Shown here one piece after another: positions 8,479-16,623 of a DNA stretch of 64,000 nt. Made by a program: the position numbers and the translations under genes. Below the pieces are notes generated by a model. That model was not told the DNA's origin. It searched no databases and saw only the letters and a program-made list of their open reading frames with translations. The stretch is taken from assembly GCA_050015455.1 (NCBI GenBank), contig JBEKBJ010000003.1, positions 62,001 to 126,000 on the forward strand. Reading direction: 5' to 3'. This stretch comes from JAGDMS01 sp050015455 (GTDB lineage Bacteria; Desulfobacterota; Binatia; HRBIN30). The stretch's first letter is position 1; every line of letters starts with the position of its first letter.

Positions 8479-9309
8479 TCAGCGCAGCTTGAGCACATCG
8501 CTCATCGCGTAGCGGCCGAGCGGCTGCTGCACGAGCCAGAGGGCGGCGCGAATGGCACCACGAGCCAGGCACTCGCGGCTCTGCGCCCGGTGCGTCAGCT
8601 CGAGGCGTTCGCCGAGCCCTGCGAACACCACCGTATGATCGCCGACAACGTCGCCACCGCGCAAGGCCATGATGCCGATCTCCTGCTGCCGGCGTTGACC
8701 GACCATGCCTTGGCGACCGTACACGGCATCGGCGGAGAAGTTGCGGCCGGTGGCCTCTGCTAACGCTCGGCCCAAGGCGAGCGCGGTGCCGCTGGGTGCG
8801 TCCACTTTCAAGCGGTGATGCAGCTCGACGATCTCGGGGTCGAAGTCGGCACCGAGGGCGGTGGCCGCCTCGCGCACTAGGCGCTGGAGCACAGTTATGC
8901 CGACGCTCATGTTCGGCGCGATGACGCACCGGGTCTGCGGCGCCAAGCGGTCGATCTCGGCTTGTTGCTGGTCGTTGAATCCCGTGGCCCCAATGACAAT
9001 CGCGTTGCACCGCTCGACGGCAGTGCGCAAGTGCTCCAGCGCTGCAGCCGCATTGGTGAAATCCAGAGCCACCGCGCCGGGCAACAGGGCTGCGGCGAAA
9101 TCCTCGGAAATCGGGACGCCGAGATGGCCGACGCCGGCGACGTCACCCGCATCTTTGCCGAGCGCGGCGTGGCCGGCCGCTTCGAGCGCCCCGGCCAGTG
9201 TCGCTGCCTCGCTCTGCGCGATCAGGCTGATGAGCGTACGGCCCATACGGCCGGCTGCGCCACATACGATCATTGCTGTGGTCGTTGTTTTTCTCGATCC
9301 AGGCGTCAT
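8479..9309 (-). CDS. dapB: 4-hydroxy-tetrahydrodipicolinate reductase
   Basis: DapB reduces the DapA product to tetrahydrodipicolinate with NAD(P)H in lysine/diaminopimelate synthesis. The nucleotide-binding loop is CGAAGRMGRTL; the catalytic region reads ELHHRLKVDAPSGTAL, with the His pair and the substrate-binding Lys. I keep the ATG at 9309 (276 residues) because GGGGA sits about 7 nt upstream, while the downstream ATG at 9273, which would start five residues before the loop, has no ribosome-binding site. It lies 66 nt after dapA. Confidence 0.95.
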   Translation of the reverse strand: MTPGSRKTTTTAMIVCGAAGRMGRTLISLIAQSEAATLAGALEAAGHAALGKDAGDVAGVGHLGVPISEDFAAALLPGAVALDFTNAAAALEHLRTAVERCNAIVIGATGFNDQQQAEIDRLAPQTRCVIAPNMSVGITVLQRLVREAATALGADFDPEIVELHHRLKVDAPSGTALALGRALAEATGRNFSADAVYGRQGMVGQRRQQEIGIMALRGGDVVGDHTVVFAGLGERLELTHRAQSRECLARGAIRAALWLVQQPLGRYAMSDVLKLR

Positions 9310-9375
9310 TGCATCCCCGCGCCCTGATTCTCTCCCGGAGGGAGAGGCGCCCCGCAGTTGTTATTCACTCAGGAC

Positions 9376-10254
9376 TCAGCCCTTCAACAAGCCGACTTGC
9401 TCCATCACAGCCCTGAGCTTGGCGCGCGCAGCATCGCTCATGGGCAGCAGCGGCAGCCGCAGTGCGTCCTGGCAGTAGCCCATCATTGCGACCGCGGCCT
9501 TCACCGGGATTGGATTGGTTTCGAGAAACAGCGCACGGATGAGTGGCAGCAACTGATAGTGCAGCCTTCGCGCAGTGTCCCAGTCGCCACGGCGACAGGC
9601 AGCGACCATCTGCGCCGATTCCTTCGGCACGACGTTGGCCACCACCGAGATCACGCCGACCCCGCCGACCGCCAGGATCGGCAGAGTGAGCGAATCGTCG
9701 CCCGAGTACACCTCGATCTTGTCGCCACACAGACGAATCGCTTCTTGCGTCTCGTCGAGCGACCCCGTTGCGTCTTTCAGTCCGACGATCTCCTTCAGCT
9801 CCGCCAGGCGCGCGATGGTTGTCGCCTCGATCTTCGAAGCGGTGCGCCCGGGGATATTGTAGACGATCAGCGGAAACCGCGTGGCTTCGGCGACGCTCTT
9901 GTAGTGCTGATAAATGCCTTCCTGAGTCGGCTTGTTGTAATAGGGCGAGATGAGCAGCGCCGCCGCTGCGCCAGCCTCCTGGGCGGCACGAGTGAGGGCG
10001 ATAGCTTCACTGGTGCTGTTGGAGCCCGTTCCGGCGATCACCGGTATCCGGCCGCGCACGATCTTCACTACCAGGCGCACCACTTCGGCGTGCTCGGCGT
10101 GCGAGAGCGTGGACGATTCGCCGGTGCTCCCGCAGGGCACGATCGCCGAGGTGCCGTTCTGGACCTGAAACTCAACCAAACGCTCGAGCGCCTCCCCGTC
10201 GACCCGGCCATCCCGGAACGGTGTGATGATTGCCGTCATTGAGCCGCTAAACAT
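9376..10254 (-). CDS. dapA: 4-hydroxy-tetrahydrodipicolinate synthase
   Basis: DapA condenses pyruvate with aspartate semialdehyde, the entry step to diaminopimelate and lysine. The 292-residue TIM-barrel protein starts MFSGSMTAIITPF; the substrate loop PCGSTGESSTLSHAEH, the Tyr of SPYYNKPTQEG and the Schiff-base Lys of IVGLKDATGS are all present. The ATG at 10254 has AAGGAG 7 nt upstream, so the longer in-frame start at 10284 is less likely. It begins 10 nt after the dapF stop. Confidence 0.97.
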   Translation of the reverse strand: MFSGSMTAIITPFRDGRVDGEALERLVEFQVQNGTSAIVPCGSTGESSTLSHAEHAEVVRLVVKIVRGRIPVIAGTGSNSTSEAIALTRAAQEAGAAAALLISPYYNKPTQEGIYQHYKSVAEATRFPLIVYNIPGRTASKIEATTIARLAELKEIVGLKDATGSLDETQEAIRLCGDKIEVYSGDDSLTLPILAVGGVGVISVVANVVPKESAQMVAACRRGDWDTARRLHYQLLPLIRALFLETNPIPVKAAVAMMGYCQDALRLPLLPMSDAARAKLRAVMEQVGLLKG

Positions 10255-10264
10255 GCTTGTCTCC

Positions 10265-11101
10265 TTAGAGCGCGATCTCCCCACTGAACACCTCCTCCGC
10301 CGCCCCCGTCATCAGGACGTGATTGTCGGCGGCATTCCATTCGATGTCGAGGTCGCCGCCGTTGAGTCGCACCACGGCCCGCCGCTCGGTCTTTTCGTTC
10401 AGCACGGCCGCAACCGCTGCGGCGCAGGCACCGGTGCCGCAAGCTGCTGTTTCGCCCGAGCCGCGCTCCCACACTCGCATACGCAACTCGGTGCGGCTGA
10501 GCACCTTGGTGAATTCGGTGTTCACTCGCCGCGGGAAGAAGGGATGGTGCTCGAATTGCGGTCCCAGTTCTGCCAACGGTAGATCGTCGACGTCGGGCAG
10601 AAAGACGACGCAGTGTGGGTTGCCCATGGACACACAGGTGATGCGGTACGCCCGTCCGGCCACTGGCAGCGGCGCATTCACGATCCGTCCCTCGGCGGCA
10701 ACCGGAATTCGCGGCCCTTCGAGAATCGGCTCGCCCATGTCCACGGTCACGCTCGTGACGCTGCCGTCGTTGGTGTGCAGCTGGAGCAGCTTGATGCCGG
10801 CGTCGGTCTCAACGCGCAGCGAAGCGCGCCGCGCGAGGTTGTGCTCATATAAATACTTACCCACGCAGCGGACGGCGTTACCGCACATCTCCCCGCGGCT
10901 GCCGTCGGCGTTGTACATCTCCATTCGGCAGTCGGCGACCGACGAGGGACAGAGGAGCACCAGACCATCGGAACCGATGGCGGTCCGCCGCGGGCTGACC
11001 CGGCGCGCCAGCGCAGCTGGATTGGCAATGCTCTGCGCGAAGCAATCGACATAGATGTAGTCGTTGCCGATCCCGTGCATTTTGGTGAACCGAATGCCCA
11101 T
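10265..11101 (-). CDS. dapF: Diaminopimelate epimerase
   Basis: DapF interconverts LL- and meso-diaminopimelate without a cofactor, using two Cys residues. Both sit in their standard motifs here: GEMCGNAVRCVGKYL and TAACGTGACAAAVA. The N terminus FTKMHGIGNDYIYVD fits the family exactly, which supports the ATG at 11101 although no strong ribosome-binding site precedes it. Length 278 is usual. It lies about 90 nt after lysA. Confidence 0.97.
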   Translation of the reverse strand: MGIRFTKMHGIGNDYIYVDCFAQSIANPAALARRVSPRRTAIGSDGLVLLCPSSVADCRMEMYNADGSRGEMCGNAVRCVGKYLYEHNLARRASLRVETDAGIKLLQLHTNDGSVTSVTVDMGEPILEGPRIPVAAEGRIVNAPLPVAGRAYRITCVSMGNPHCVVFLPDVDDLPLAELGPQFEHHPFFPRRVNTEFTKVLSRTELRMRVWERGSGETAACGTGACAAAVAAVLNEKTERRAVVRLNGGDLDIEWNAADNHVLMTGAAEEVFSGEIAL

Positions 11102-11190
11102 TGTTCTGTTGCGACAATCCGTAATCTACACGCCAGCAAACCGACATGCCCCGCTTGACATTCCCGGTTTGACATCTTCCATTGCTTCCC

Positions 11191-12447
11191 TCACCGCAGC
11201 ATCATGGGAATGTGCTCGCCGCGCACCAGGTCTTCAAGCGTCTCACGCGCGCGCACGATGTGCAACTGCTCTCCGTCGACCAATACCTCCGGTGGTCGTG
11301 GCCGGGTGTTATAGTTCGAAGCCATGACGAAGCCGTAAGCGCCGGCGCTCATGACCGCCAACAAGTCGCCCGGCTCAATCGCTGGCAAGTCGCGATCCTT
11401 GGCGAAGAAATCGCCGCTTTCGCACACCGGCCCGACGACATCAGCGGTGAACCGCGTCCCGTTGCGCGGGCGCACCGGCTGGACGGCTTGATACGATCCA
11501 TACAACGCCGGGCGGATCAGGTCGTTCATCCCGCCGTCGACCACGACGAAATTCTTCTCATTCGTGCTCTTCAGGTACAGCACCCTGGTGAGCAGGATGC
11601 CGGCGTTGCCGACGATCACGCGGCCGGGCTCGAGCAGGAGCGTGACGTCGAGATCACGCAGGCCCTCGGTCAACGCGCCGCCATAGTGGTGCGGCTCGGG
11701 CGGCTTCTCGTCATTGTAGGTGATGCCGAGGCCGCCGCCCATGTCCAAGTACCGGATCTGGAAGTTCTCCGCCTGCAAGCGGCCGACAAGGTCGTGGATG
11801 CGCTCCAGCGCATCGACGAACGGCGGCACGGTGGTGAGCTGGGAGCCGATGTGACAGTCCACACCTACGACCTCGATGTGCGGCAAACTGCGCGCGCGAC
11901 GGTAGTCTTCCAGCGACCGTTGGATATCGATGCCGAACTTGCTCTTCTTCAATCCGGTCGAGATGTAGGGGTGGGTTTTCGGATCCACGTCAGGGTTCAC
12001 CCGCAGGGCTACTCGCGCCTTCGCCCCCAGCTGACCGGCGACGGAGTTGATGGCGTCCAACTCGCCGGGCGATTCGACGTTGAGCATGAGAATGCCGGCG
12101 GCGAGGGCGCAACGGATCTCGCCCGCGGTCTTGCCGACTCCCGAGAAGACGATCTTGCCGGGATCGGCGCCCGCCTTAAGCGCGCGAAACAACTCGCCCC
12201 CCGAAACAATGTCGAAGCCGCTGCCCTCACGCGCAAAGGTGCGCAGGACGGCGAGGTTCGAATTCGCCTTTACCGAGAAGCACACGAGGTGCGGAATGCT
12301 CTCGAAGGCTTCATCGAAGACGCGGAAATGGCGGCGCAGGGTGGCCAGGCTGTAGACGTAACAGGGCGTGCCGGCGCGCTCCGCGACGGCGCTGAGCGGC
12401 ACCCCTTCGGCGTACAGCTCACCGTTGCGTTCCTGAAAGTGGTGCAT
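11191..12447 (-). CDS. lysA: Diaminopimelate decarboxylase
   Basis: LysA is a PLP enzyme that decarboxylates meso-diaminopimelate to lysine. The fold-type III markers are the PLP Lys in CFSVKANSNLAVL, the glycine loop MGGGLGITY, the phosphate-binding LEPGR and the active-site Cys in GPVCESGDFFAKDR. Length is 418 residues. Its 5' end overlaps the upstream lipoprotein gene by 29 nt, so the two are translationally linked. Confidence 0.97.
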   Translation of the reverse strand: MHHFQERNGELYAEGVPLSAVAERAGTPCYVYSLATLRRHFRVFDEAFESIPHLVCFSVKANSNLAVLRTFAREGSGFDIVSGGELFRALKAGADPGKIVFSGVGKTAGEIRCALAAGILMLNVESPGELDAINSVAGQLGAKARVALRVNPDVDPKTHPYISTGLKKSKFGIDIQRSLEDYRRARSLPHIEVVGVDCHIGSQLTTVPPFVDALERIHDLVGRLQAENFQIRYLDMGGGLGITYNDEKPPEPHHYGGALTEGLRDLDVTLLLEPGRVIVGNAGILLTRVLYLKSTNEKNFVVVDGGMNDLIRPALYGSYQAVQPVRPRNGTRFTADVVGPVCESGDFFAKDRDLPAIEPGDLLAVMSAGAYGFVMASNYNTRPRPPEVLVDGEQLHIVRARETLEDLVRGEHIPMMLR

Positions 12448-12907
12448 GCTTCTCCTCGCCCGAAACCGTGCGCGTGATGGTCACCACAGCGGATGGCGCA
12501 CTAAAGTACCGATCGAGCGTGAAAGATACAACCCGATATTGATACGTCGTTTCTGCGTTCGTGTCACGGTCCACGTACTGGAATTGCTTCACTTGCCGGA
12601 AGCGATCGCGGTCGCTTACTTCGAGGACCGCCAGGCGGCCGAACGGCACGCGCGGCTGGGTTCCCACCGCCCGCTCGACGACGAAACCGGCGAGGTCCGT
12701 CAAGCGCGTGCCGTCGGCGCAGGTGAGTGGGCGGCCCCACGAGAGTTGGATTCCTTCCGCGACGTTGGCCGCAGTCAGATCCGAAATCGTTTGCGGCACC
12801 ACATCTTCGGGTGGCCGCAGCGGCGCCTCGCGCCCGCAAGCGAGGAGCGAGGCGGCGAGAAGGAGGGGGAGCGGGAGAAAAACGCAGGACACGATCCGCG
12901 AAGTCAC
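12419..12907 (-). CDS. LptM-like lipoprotein with fibronectin-type domain between argH and lysA
   Basis: The start is GTG at 12907, forming a GTGA overlap with the argH stop; a longer frame upstream lies inside argH and is a shadow. The 162-residue product has a signal peptide (LPLPLLLAASLLAC) with lipobox LLAC. The mature N terminus is CGREAPLRPPEDVVP, close to the CG-x-(K)-G-P-L-x-x-P start of the small lipoprotein LptM (YifL), which is encoded next to dapF or lysA in many Proteobacteria. Here about 110 residues follow that resemble a fibronectin type III fold (IQLSWGRPLTC, FVVERAV, TYQYRVVSFTLD). It is probably an outer-membrane lipoprotein facing the periplasm. A link to LPS-transport assembly is inference from motif and location only. 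Confidence 0.8.
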   Translation of the reverse strand: MTSRIVSCVFLPLPLLLAASLLACGREAPLRPPEDVVPQTISDLTAANVAEGIQLSWGRPLTCADGTRLTDLAGFVVERAVGTQPRVPFGRLAVLEVSDRDRFRQVKQFQYVDRDTNAETTYQYRVVSFTLDRYFSAPSAVVTITRTVSGEEKHAPLSGTQR

Positions 12908-14280
12908 AGTCCCAGCTTTCTGAGTTGTCGCCGGATGTTCTCGGGCGCGGTGCCGCCGACAGCGCGCCGGCGCCGCACTGCAGCGGCTGCGCTGAGCCAC
13001 TTCTTCACGTCAGCCGTGAACAGCTGCGAGAAACGTCGCAACTGCTCGAGCGTGAGCTGCTCGAGAGGGAGCTTCTCGTTCGAGCAGAAGCGCACTACCT
13101 CACCGACGACCCGGTGTGCCTCGCGAAACGGCACACCCTTCCGAGCTAGATAATCGGCAAGCTCGGTCGCCAACGTGTAACCCGCTGTGGCTGCCGACAG
13201 CATGCGTGAGCGGTTCACCCGGAGCTGTGGGATGAGCGCCATGAACAGCGTCAGGCTGCCGGTGAGCGTGTCGAGGCTGTCGAACACCGGTTCCTTATCC
13301 TCCTGCAAATCGCGGTTGTACGTCAGCGGCAGTCCTTTGAGCGTGGTCAGCAACGCCAGCAGGTTGCCGTACAGACGGCCGGTCTTGCCGCGGACCAGCT
13401 CTGCGACATCGGGGTTCTTCTTTTGCGGCATCATCGAGCTGCCGGTGGCGAAGGAATCAGGCAACTCGATGAAACCGAATTCCTGCGACGACCAGAGCAC
13501 CAGGTCTTCCGCCAGCCGGCTCAGGTGCATCCCGGTGATGGCGGCAGCGGCGAGAAACTCGGCGGCGAAATCGCGGTCGCTCACCGCGTCCATGCTGTTG
13601 GTGCTGATGTCGCGAAATCCCAGGCGCCGAGCCACATACCCGCGATCGATCGGGAAGGTCGTGCCGGCAAGCGCGCCGGAGCCGAGCGGCAGCACATCGA
13701 CGCGGGCCGAGCAATCGGCGAAGCGCGCGGCGTCCCGCTCCAACATGGCCGCATACGCGAGCCAGTGGTGCGCCAACAGCACCGGTTGCGCTGGCTGCAG
13801 GTGTGTGTAGCCGGGCAGGATGACGTCCCGATCACGCTTGGCCACCGCGCCGAGGACCCGCCTTAGCCCGAATGTTAGCTCGATCAGCTTCTTGATCTCG
13901 GCTTTGAGAAACAGGCGGAGATCGAGTGCCACCTGGTCGTTACGGCTGCGCGCGGTGTGCAGCTTGCCACCGGTGGCACCGATCTTCTCGATCAAGCGCC
14001 GCTCCACCGCCATGTGAATATCTTCGTCGCTGGGTAGCGCGCGGAACTTGCCGCTGTCGAACTCGGCGCGGATCTCCCGCAACGCCTTGACGATCCGCCG
14101 GGCTTCGGCTTTGCCGATGATGCGTTGCTTCGCCAGCATCTCGCAATGGGCGACGCTACCCTCGATGTCGTGCGGGTAGAGACGGCGATCGAACGGGAAC
14201 GAAGTAGTGAACGACTCGACAAGTCGGTCCGTGGGCGCGCTGAGGCGGCCGGCCCAAGCTTTCTGATAGGCCCGCGGCAT
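12904..14280 (-). CDS. argH: Argininosuccinate lyase
   Basis: ArgH cleaves argininosuccinate to arginine and fumarate, the last step of arginine synthesis. The fumarase-superfamily signature GSSMMPQKKNPDVAELVRGK is intact, as are TARSRNDQVALDLRL and the catalytic-His region GYTHLQPAQPVLLAHH. Length 458 is normal. It is the first gene of the argH-lipoprotein-lysA-dapF-dapA-dapB-rlmE series, all on the minus strand with small gaps or overlaps. Confidence 0.97.
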   Translation of the reverse strand: MPRAYQKAWAGRLSAPTDRLVESFTTSFPFDRRLYPHDIEGSVAHCEMLAKQRIIGKAEARRIVKALREIRAEFDSGKFRALPSDEDIHMAVERRLIEKIGATGGKLHTARSRNDQVALDLRLFLKAEIKKLIELTFGLRRVLGAVAKRDRDVILPGYTHLQPAQPVLLAHHWLAYAAMLERDAARFADCSARVDVLPLGSGALAGTTFPIDRGYVARRLGFRDISTNSMDAVSDRDFAAEFLAAAAITGMHLSRLAEDLVLWSSQEFGFIELPDSFATGSSMMPQKKNPDVAELVRGKTGRLYGNLLALLTTLKGLPLTYNRDLQEDKEPVFDSLDTLTGSLTLFMALIPQLRVNRSRMLSAATAGYTLATELADYLARKGVPFREAHRVVGEVVRFCSNEKLPLEQLTLEQLRRFSQLFTADVKKWLSAAAAVRRRRAVGGTAPENIRRQLRKLGL

Positions 14281-14380
14281 GGGGTGTACCTTAACCGAAA
14301 AGGATTCTCGCGTCCAAGCGCTCGGCCGCCTCGCCTTTTACCCGAGCGTGGAATGCCCGGCCAGCCGCTGATTACGCCTG

Positions 14381-14414
14381 GCCGGTGGCCCCTCAGCTCG
14401 CCGGGGCCACCGGC
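14381..14414 (-). terminator. Strong GC hairpin, possible terminator
   Basis: A perfect 12-bp stem (14381-14392 with 14403-14414) encloses a 10-nt loop. It lies 25 nt beyond the stop of the secreted protein gene at 14439 and before argH, both read on the minus strand. No T run follows, so intrinsic termination is uncertain. Confidence 0.45.
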
Positions 14415-14438
14415 AATACGCCATGAGCCATCGGACTC

Positions 14439-14894
14439 TCAGTAGATCCACTTGCCGTTTTCGTAGCGAAAGATCTCGGTGACCGCAGTGACCTCCAGCG
14501 GGCGGGGCGGGTTGTCTCCGGCTTCCGCGATGGTGGCGCCGCGCCTCTCGTAGCGAACCTCCTGGTAAATGATTTCGCCTACCGGCTGTTGGTACTCATC
14601 CTTGACAATACAGGAATGTTCCTTGGTGTACCCGACATACTCGCCCTGGACGCCTTCGGAAGTGGTGTTCCACTTGATGTTGCTGATGTTGTCGCGCTCG
14701 CGGGCCTCCAACTTCTGCATCCATTCTTGACAGAATGTCTGGAAAGCCTGGGCGACCTCTTCAGGTGCCGGCTTCTTCGAGGCGTGCGGCTTTGCTGACG
14801 CCGCTTTGCGAGTCTGGGTTTCTTGTGCCTGCACCGATCCCGAAGGCGCGAGAAGGGCTAAAGCAAGCAGCGTCACCATGGTTGAGAACCGCAT
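14439..14894 (-). CDS. Hypothetical secreted protein
   Basis: A 151-residue protein with a Sec signal (MVTLLALALLAPSGSVQAQ), a short Lys/Ala-rich linker (TRKAASAKPHASKKPAPEE) and a compact domain of about 105 residues. The domain begins AFQTFCQEWMQKLEARERDN, contains a second Cys (EHSCIVKDEY) that could pair with the first, and ends in EIFRYENGKWIY, a shape seen in NTF2-like or DUF4440-type tails, though I cannot assign a family. GGAGGT lies 6 nt before the ATG. It is encoded alone between argH and an acyl-CoA dehydrogenase. Confidence 0.75.
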   Translation of the reverse strand: MRFSTMVTLLALALLAPSGSVQAQETQTRKAASAKPHASKKPAPEEVAQAFQTFCQEWMQKLEARERDNISNIKWNTTSEGVQGEYVGYTKEHSCIVKDEYQQPVGEIIYQEVRYERRGATIAEAGDNPPRPLEVTAVTEIFRYENGKWIY

Positions 14895-14992
14895 TCACCA
14901 CCTCCGTTCCGAACGCGCGCAAAAATCAGCTGTACCACGAGATCTTCGCCCTGCTGGCACCTTAGGGCACCTTCGTGCAGATCGATACCGGC

Positions 14993-16264
14993 TCACTTCT
15001 GCGAATCGTAGACTCGCCACATGTCGTCGTCGTCGAAGATCTTCTCGGATTCGTCAACGTGCATGGCGTCTTTTTCAAAGTCGCGGTAGCGGCCGCGCCG
15101 GGCGCGGAACTCCTGGTAGAGGTCGTGCTGGATCATGGCGCTCATGACCTCGTTCGTGCCTGTCCAGATCTGCGCCAGGCGGGTGTCGCGCACGGCGCGC
15201 TCGATCGGATACACGTCGGTGTAACCGATCCCGCCGGTGATCTGCATGGCAAGATTGGCCACGTCCCATGCCGATTCGGTGACGAACTTCTTGGTCTCCG
15301 AGACGATGCGGCGCACGTTGTCAGCCTGAGCGTCGGCGGCCCGCGCCGCTTGATACACCATGGCGCGGCTGACATCGAGTAGCGTCTGTGCCTTGGCGAT
15401 CATGAAGCTGACCGCCTGGAATTTTCTGATCGGCTGCCCGAAGGCCTTGCGGCGATCGGCGTAGTTCATAGCCACATCGAGGCACGCCTGCATGCCGCCG
15501 GTGCAGGGTGCAGCGCTGCACAGGCGCTCCGGAATCATCATGGTATTGAAAACGAGCGCGCCGCCGTGCAGCGGTCCGATGAGGTTGGCCTTCGGTACCT
15601 TGACGTCGCGGAACACCACGCGTCCGGTCCCGCCGCCGCGCGTGCCCATGAGCCCGTAGAGATACTTCACCTCGACGCCCGGGCTGCGGTCGATGATCAT
15701 CGCGCTGATACGCATTTGCGCCGGCGCATCGTCCGCCAGGTTGGTTTTGACGTAGGCGAGAAAGAAATCCGCCCCTTCCGCGCCGACGATGAAGCGCTTC
15801 ATGCCCCGCACGATAAAATATTCGCCGTGGTCTTCAGCACGGCTACTGGCTCCGAAAAAGTCCGAGCCGCCGCGCGGCTCCGTTAACGCCTCGGCCGACA
15901 CCAGCCTCCCTTCCAGCATGGGCTTGAGGTACTTCTCCTTCTGTTCTTCGGTGCCGAACGTGTTCAGCGCCTCGCCGACGATCGAGGGCATGACGTAGGA
16001 ACAGCCGGCCGCCATGCCGAGGGCGCCGATCTCGCCCATGGCGGCGCATTCGGCCACCCAGTTGAGGTCCTGGCCGCCGTACTTCTTCGGAAAGCGCAAG
16101 CCGAGCAACCGGTGCCTGGCGTACGACTCGTACAGCTCTCGCGGGTAACGGATCTCGTCGCGGTCCATGCGCCGCAGGTACTCCGGGTCGATCTCGTTCT
16201 TGACAAACTCCCGCACCTTGTCCTGCATCTGCAGTGCGTGTTCGTCCAACATGAACTCGTTCAT
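14993..16264 (-). CDS. Acyl-CoA dehydrogenase family protein
   Basis: A 423-residue FAD enzyme of the acyl-CoA dehydrogenase superfamily. Seen in order: helical N domain, the FAD/substrate stretch SAEALTEPRGGSDFFG, the beta domain (FIVGAEGADFFLAYVKT) and the C-terminal helical domain with QITGGIGYTDVYPIERAVRD and WTGTNEVM, where the Glu of the G-T-x-E motif is the usual catalytic base position. The ATG at 16264 has AAGGAGG 5-6 nt upstream; an in-frame start 78 nt further is rejected. The gene stands alone without etf or thiolase genes, so chain-length preference cannot be told. Confidence 0.9.
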   Translation of the reverse strand: MNEFMLDEHALQMQDKVREFVKNEIDPEYLRRMDRDEIRYPRELYESYARHRLLGLRFPKKYGGQDLNWVAECAAMGEIGALGMAAGCSYVMPSIVGEALNTFGTEEQKEKYLKPMLEGRLVSAEALTEPRGGSDFFGASSRAEDHGEYFIVRGMKRFIVGAEGADFFLAYVKTNLADDAPAQMRISAMIIDRSPGVEVKYLYGLMGTRGGGTGRVVFRDVKVPKANLIGPLHGGALVFNTMMIPERLCSAAPCTGGMQACLDVAMNYADRRKAFGQPIRKFQAVSFMIAKAQTLLDVSRAMVYQAARAADAQADNVRRIVSETKKFVTESAWDVANLAMQITGGIGYTDVYPIERAVRDTRLAQIWTGTNEVMSAMIQHDLYQEFRARRGRYRDFEKDAMHVDESEKIFDDDDMWRVYDSQK

Positions 16265-16623
16265 GGGCCCTCCTTGCGTCGCATGGCCACTTAACGACTT
16301 TCCTGGGGGACATGCAACCGGGTGGCACACACGCGATCCCAAGGAGGTCAGCCGATGCCCTTCGGCTCGATTGCCCGGTGGTGCTGCGAAGCTGCCCTGC
16401 GTTTGTTTCGGCTGCGGTGATGGGTCGGGCCTGCCGCGCCAAGCAGTGTATGAATGGACCCCTTCGCCCTCGAACGTCGAAACATCCTCCGCGAACTCGG
16501 TTCAACAGAGGCTGCCTTTGCCCAAGACACGCACAAAAACCGCTTGCAATCGTTCCCTGAGTCGAGATAGGATTGGCTCTCTGGTCTACAAGGTCAGGTT
16601 GACAACAAAGGAGGGTCGAGCCG
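16265..16623. other. Intergenic region between divergent acyl-CoA dehydrogenase and esterase genes
   Basis: About 360 bases that must hold promoters for both divergent genes. The plus-strand promoter candidate is annotated separately. A tiny 21-codon frame (16355-16420, plus) has an AGGAGG before its ATG but no support beyond that. Confidence 0.55.
16544..16573 (+). promoter_or_regulatory. Candidate promoter and ribosome-binding site for the secreted esterase
   Basis: TTGCAA (16544-16549), an 18-nt spacer and TAGGAT (16568-16573) form a moderate sigma-70-type promoter; the strong ribosome-binding site AAAGGAGG follows at 16607-16614, 9 nt before the ATG at 16624. Confidence 0.35.

Noticed and set aside
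16355..16420. 21-codon plus frame with a good AGGAGG before its ATG
   Set aside because: Too short to judge, no regulatory codon run, and no relation to the esterase gene 200 bases away; possible chance match.
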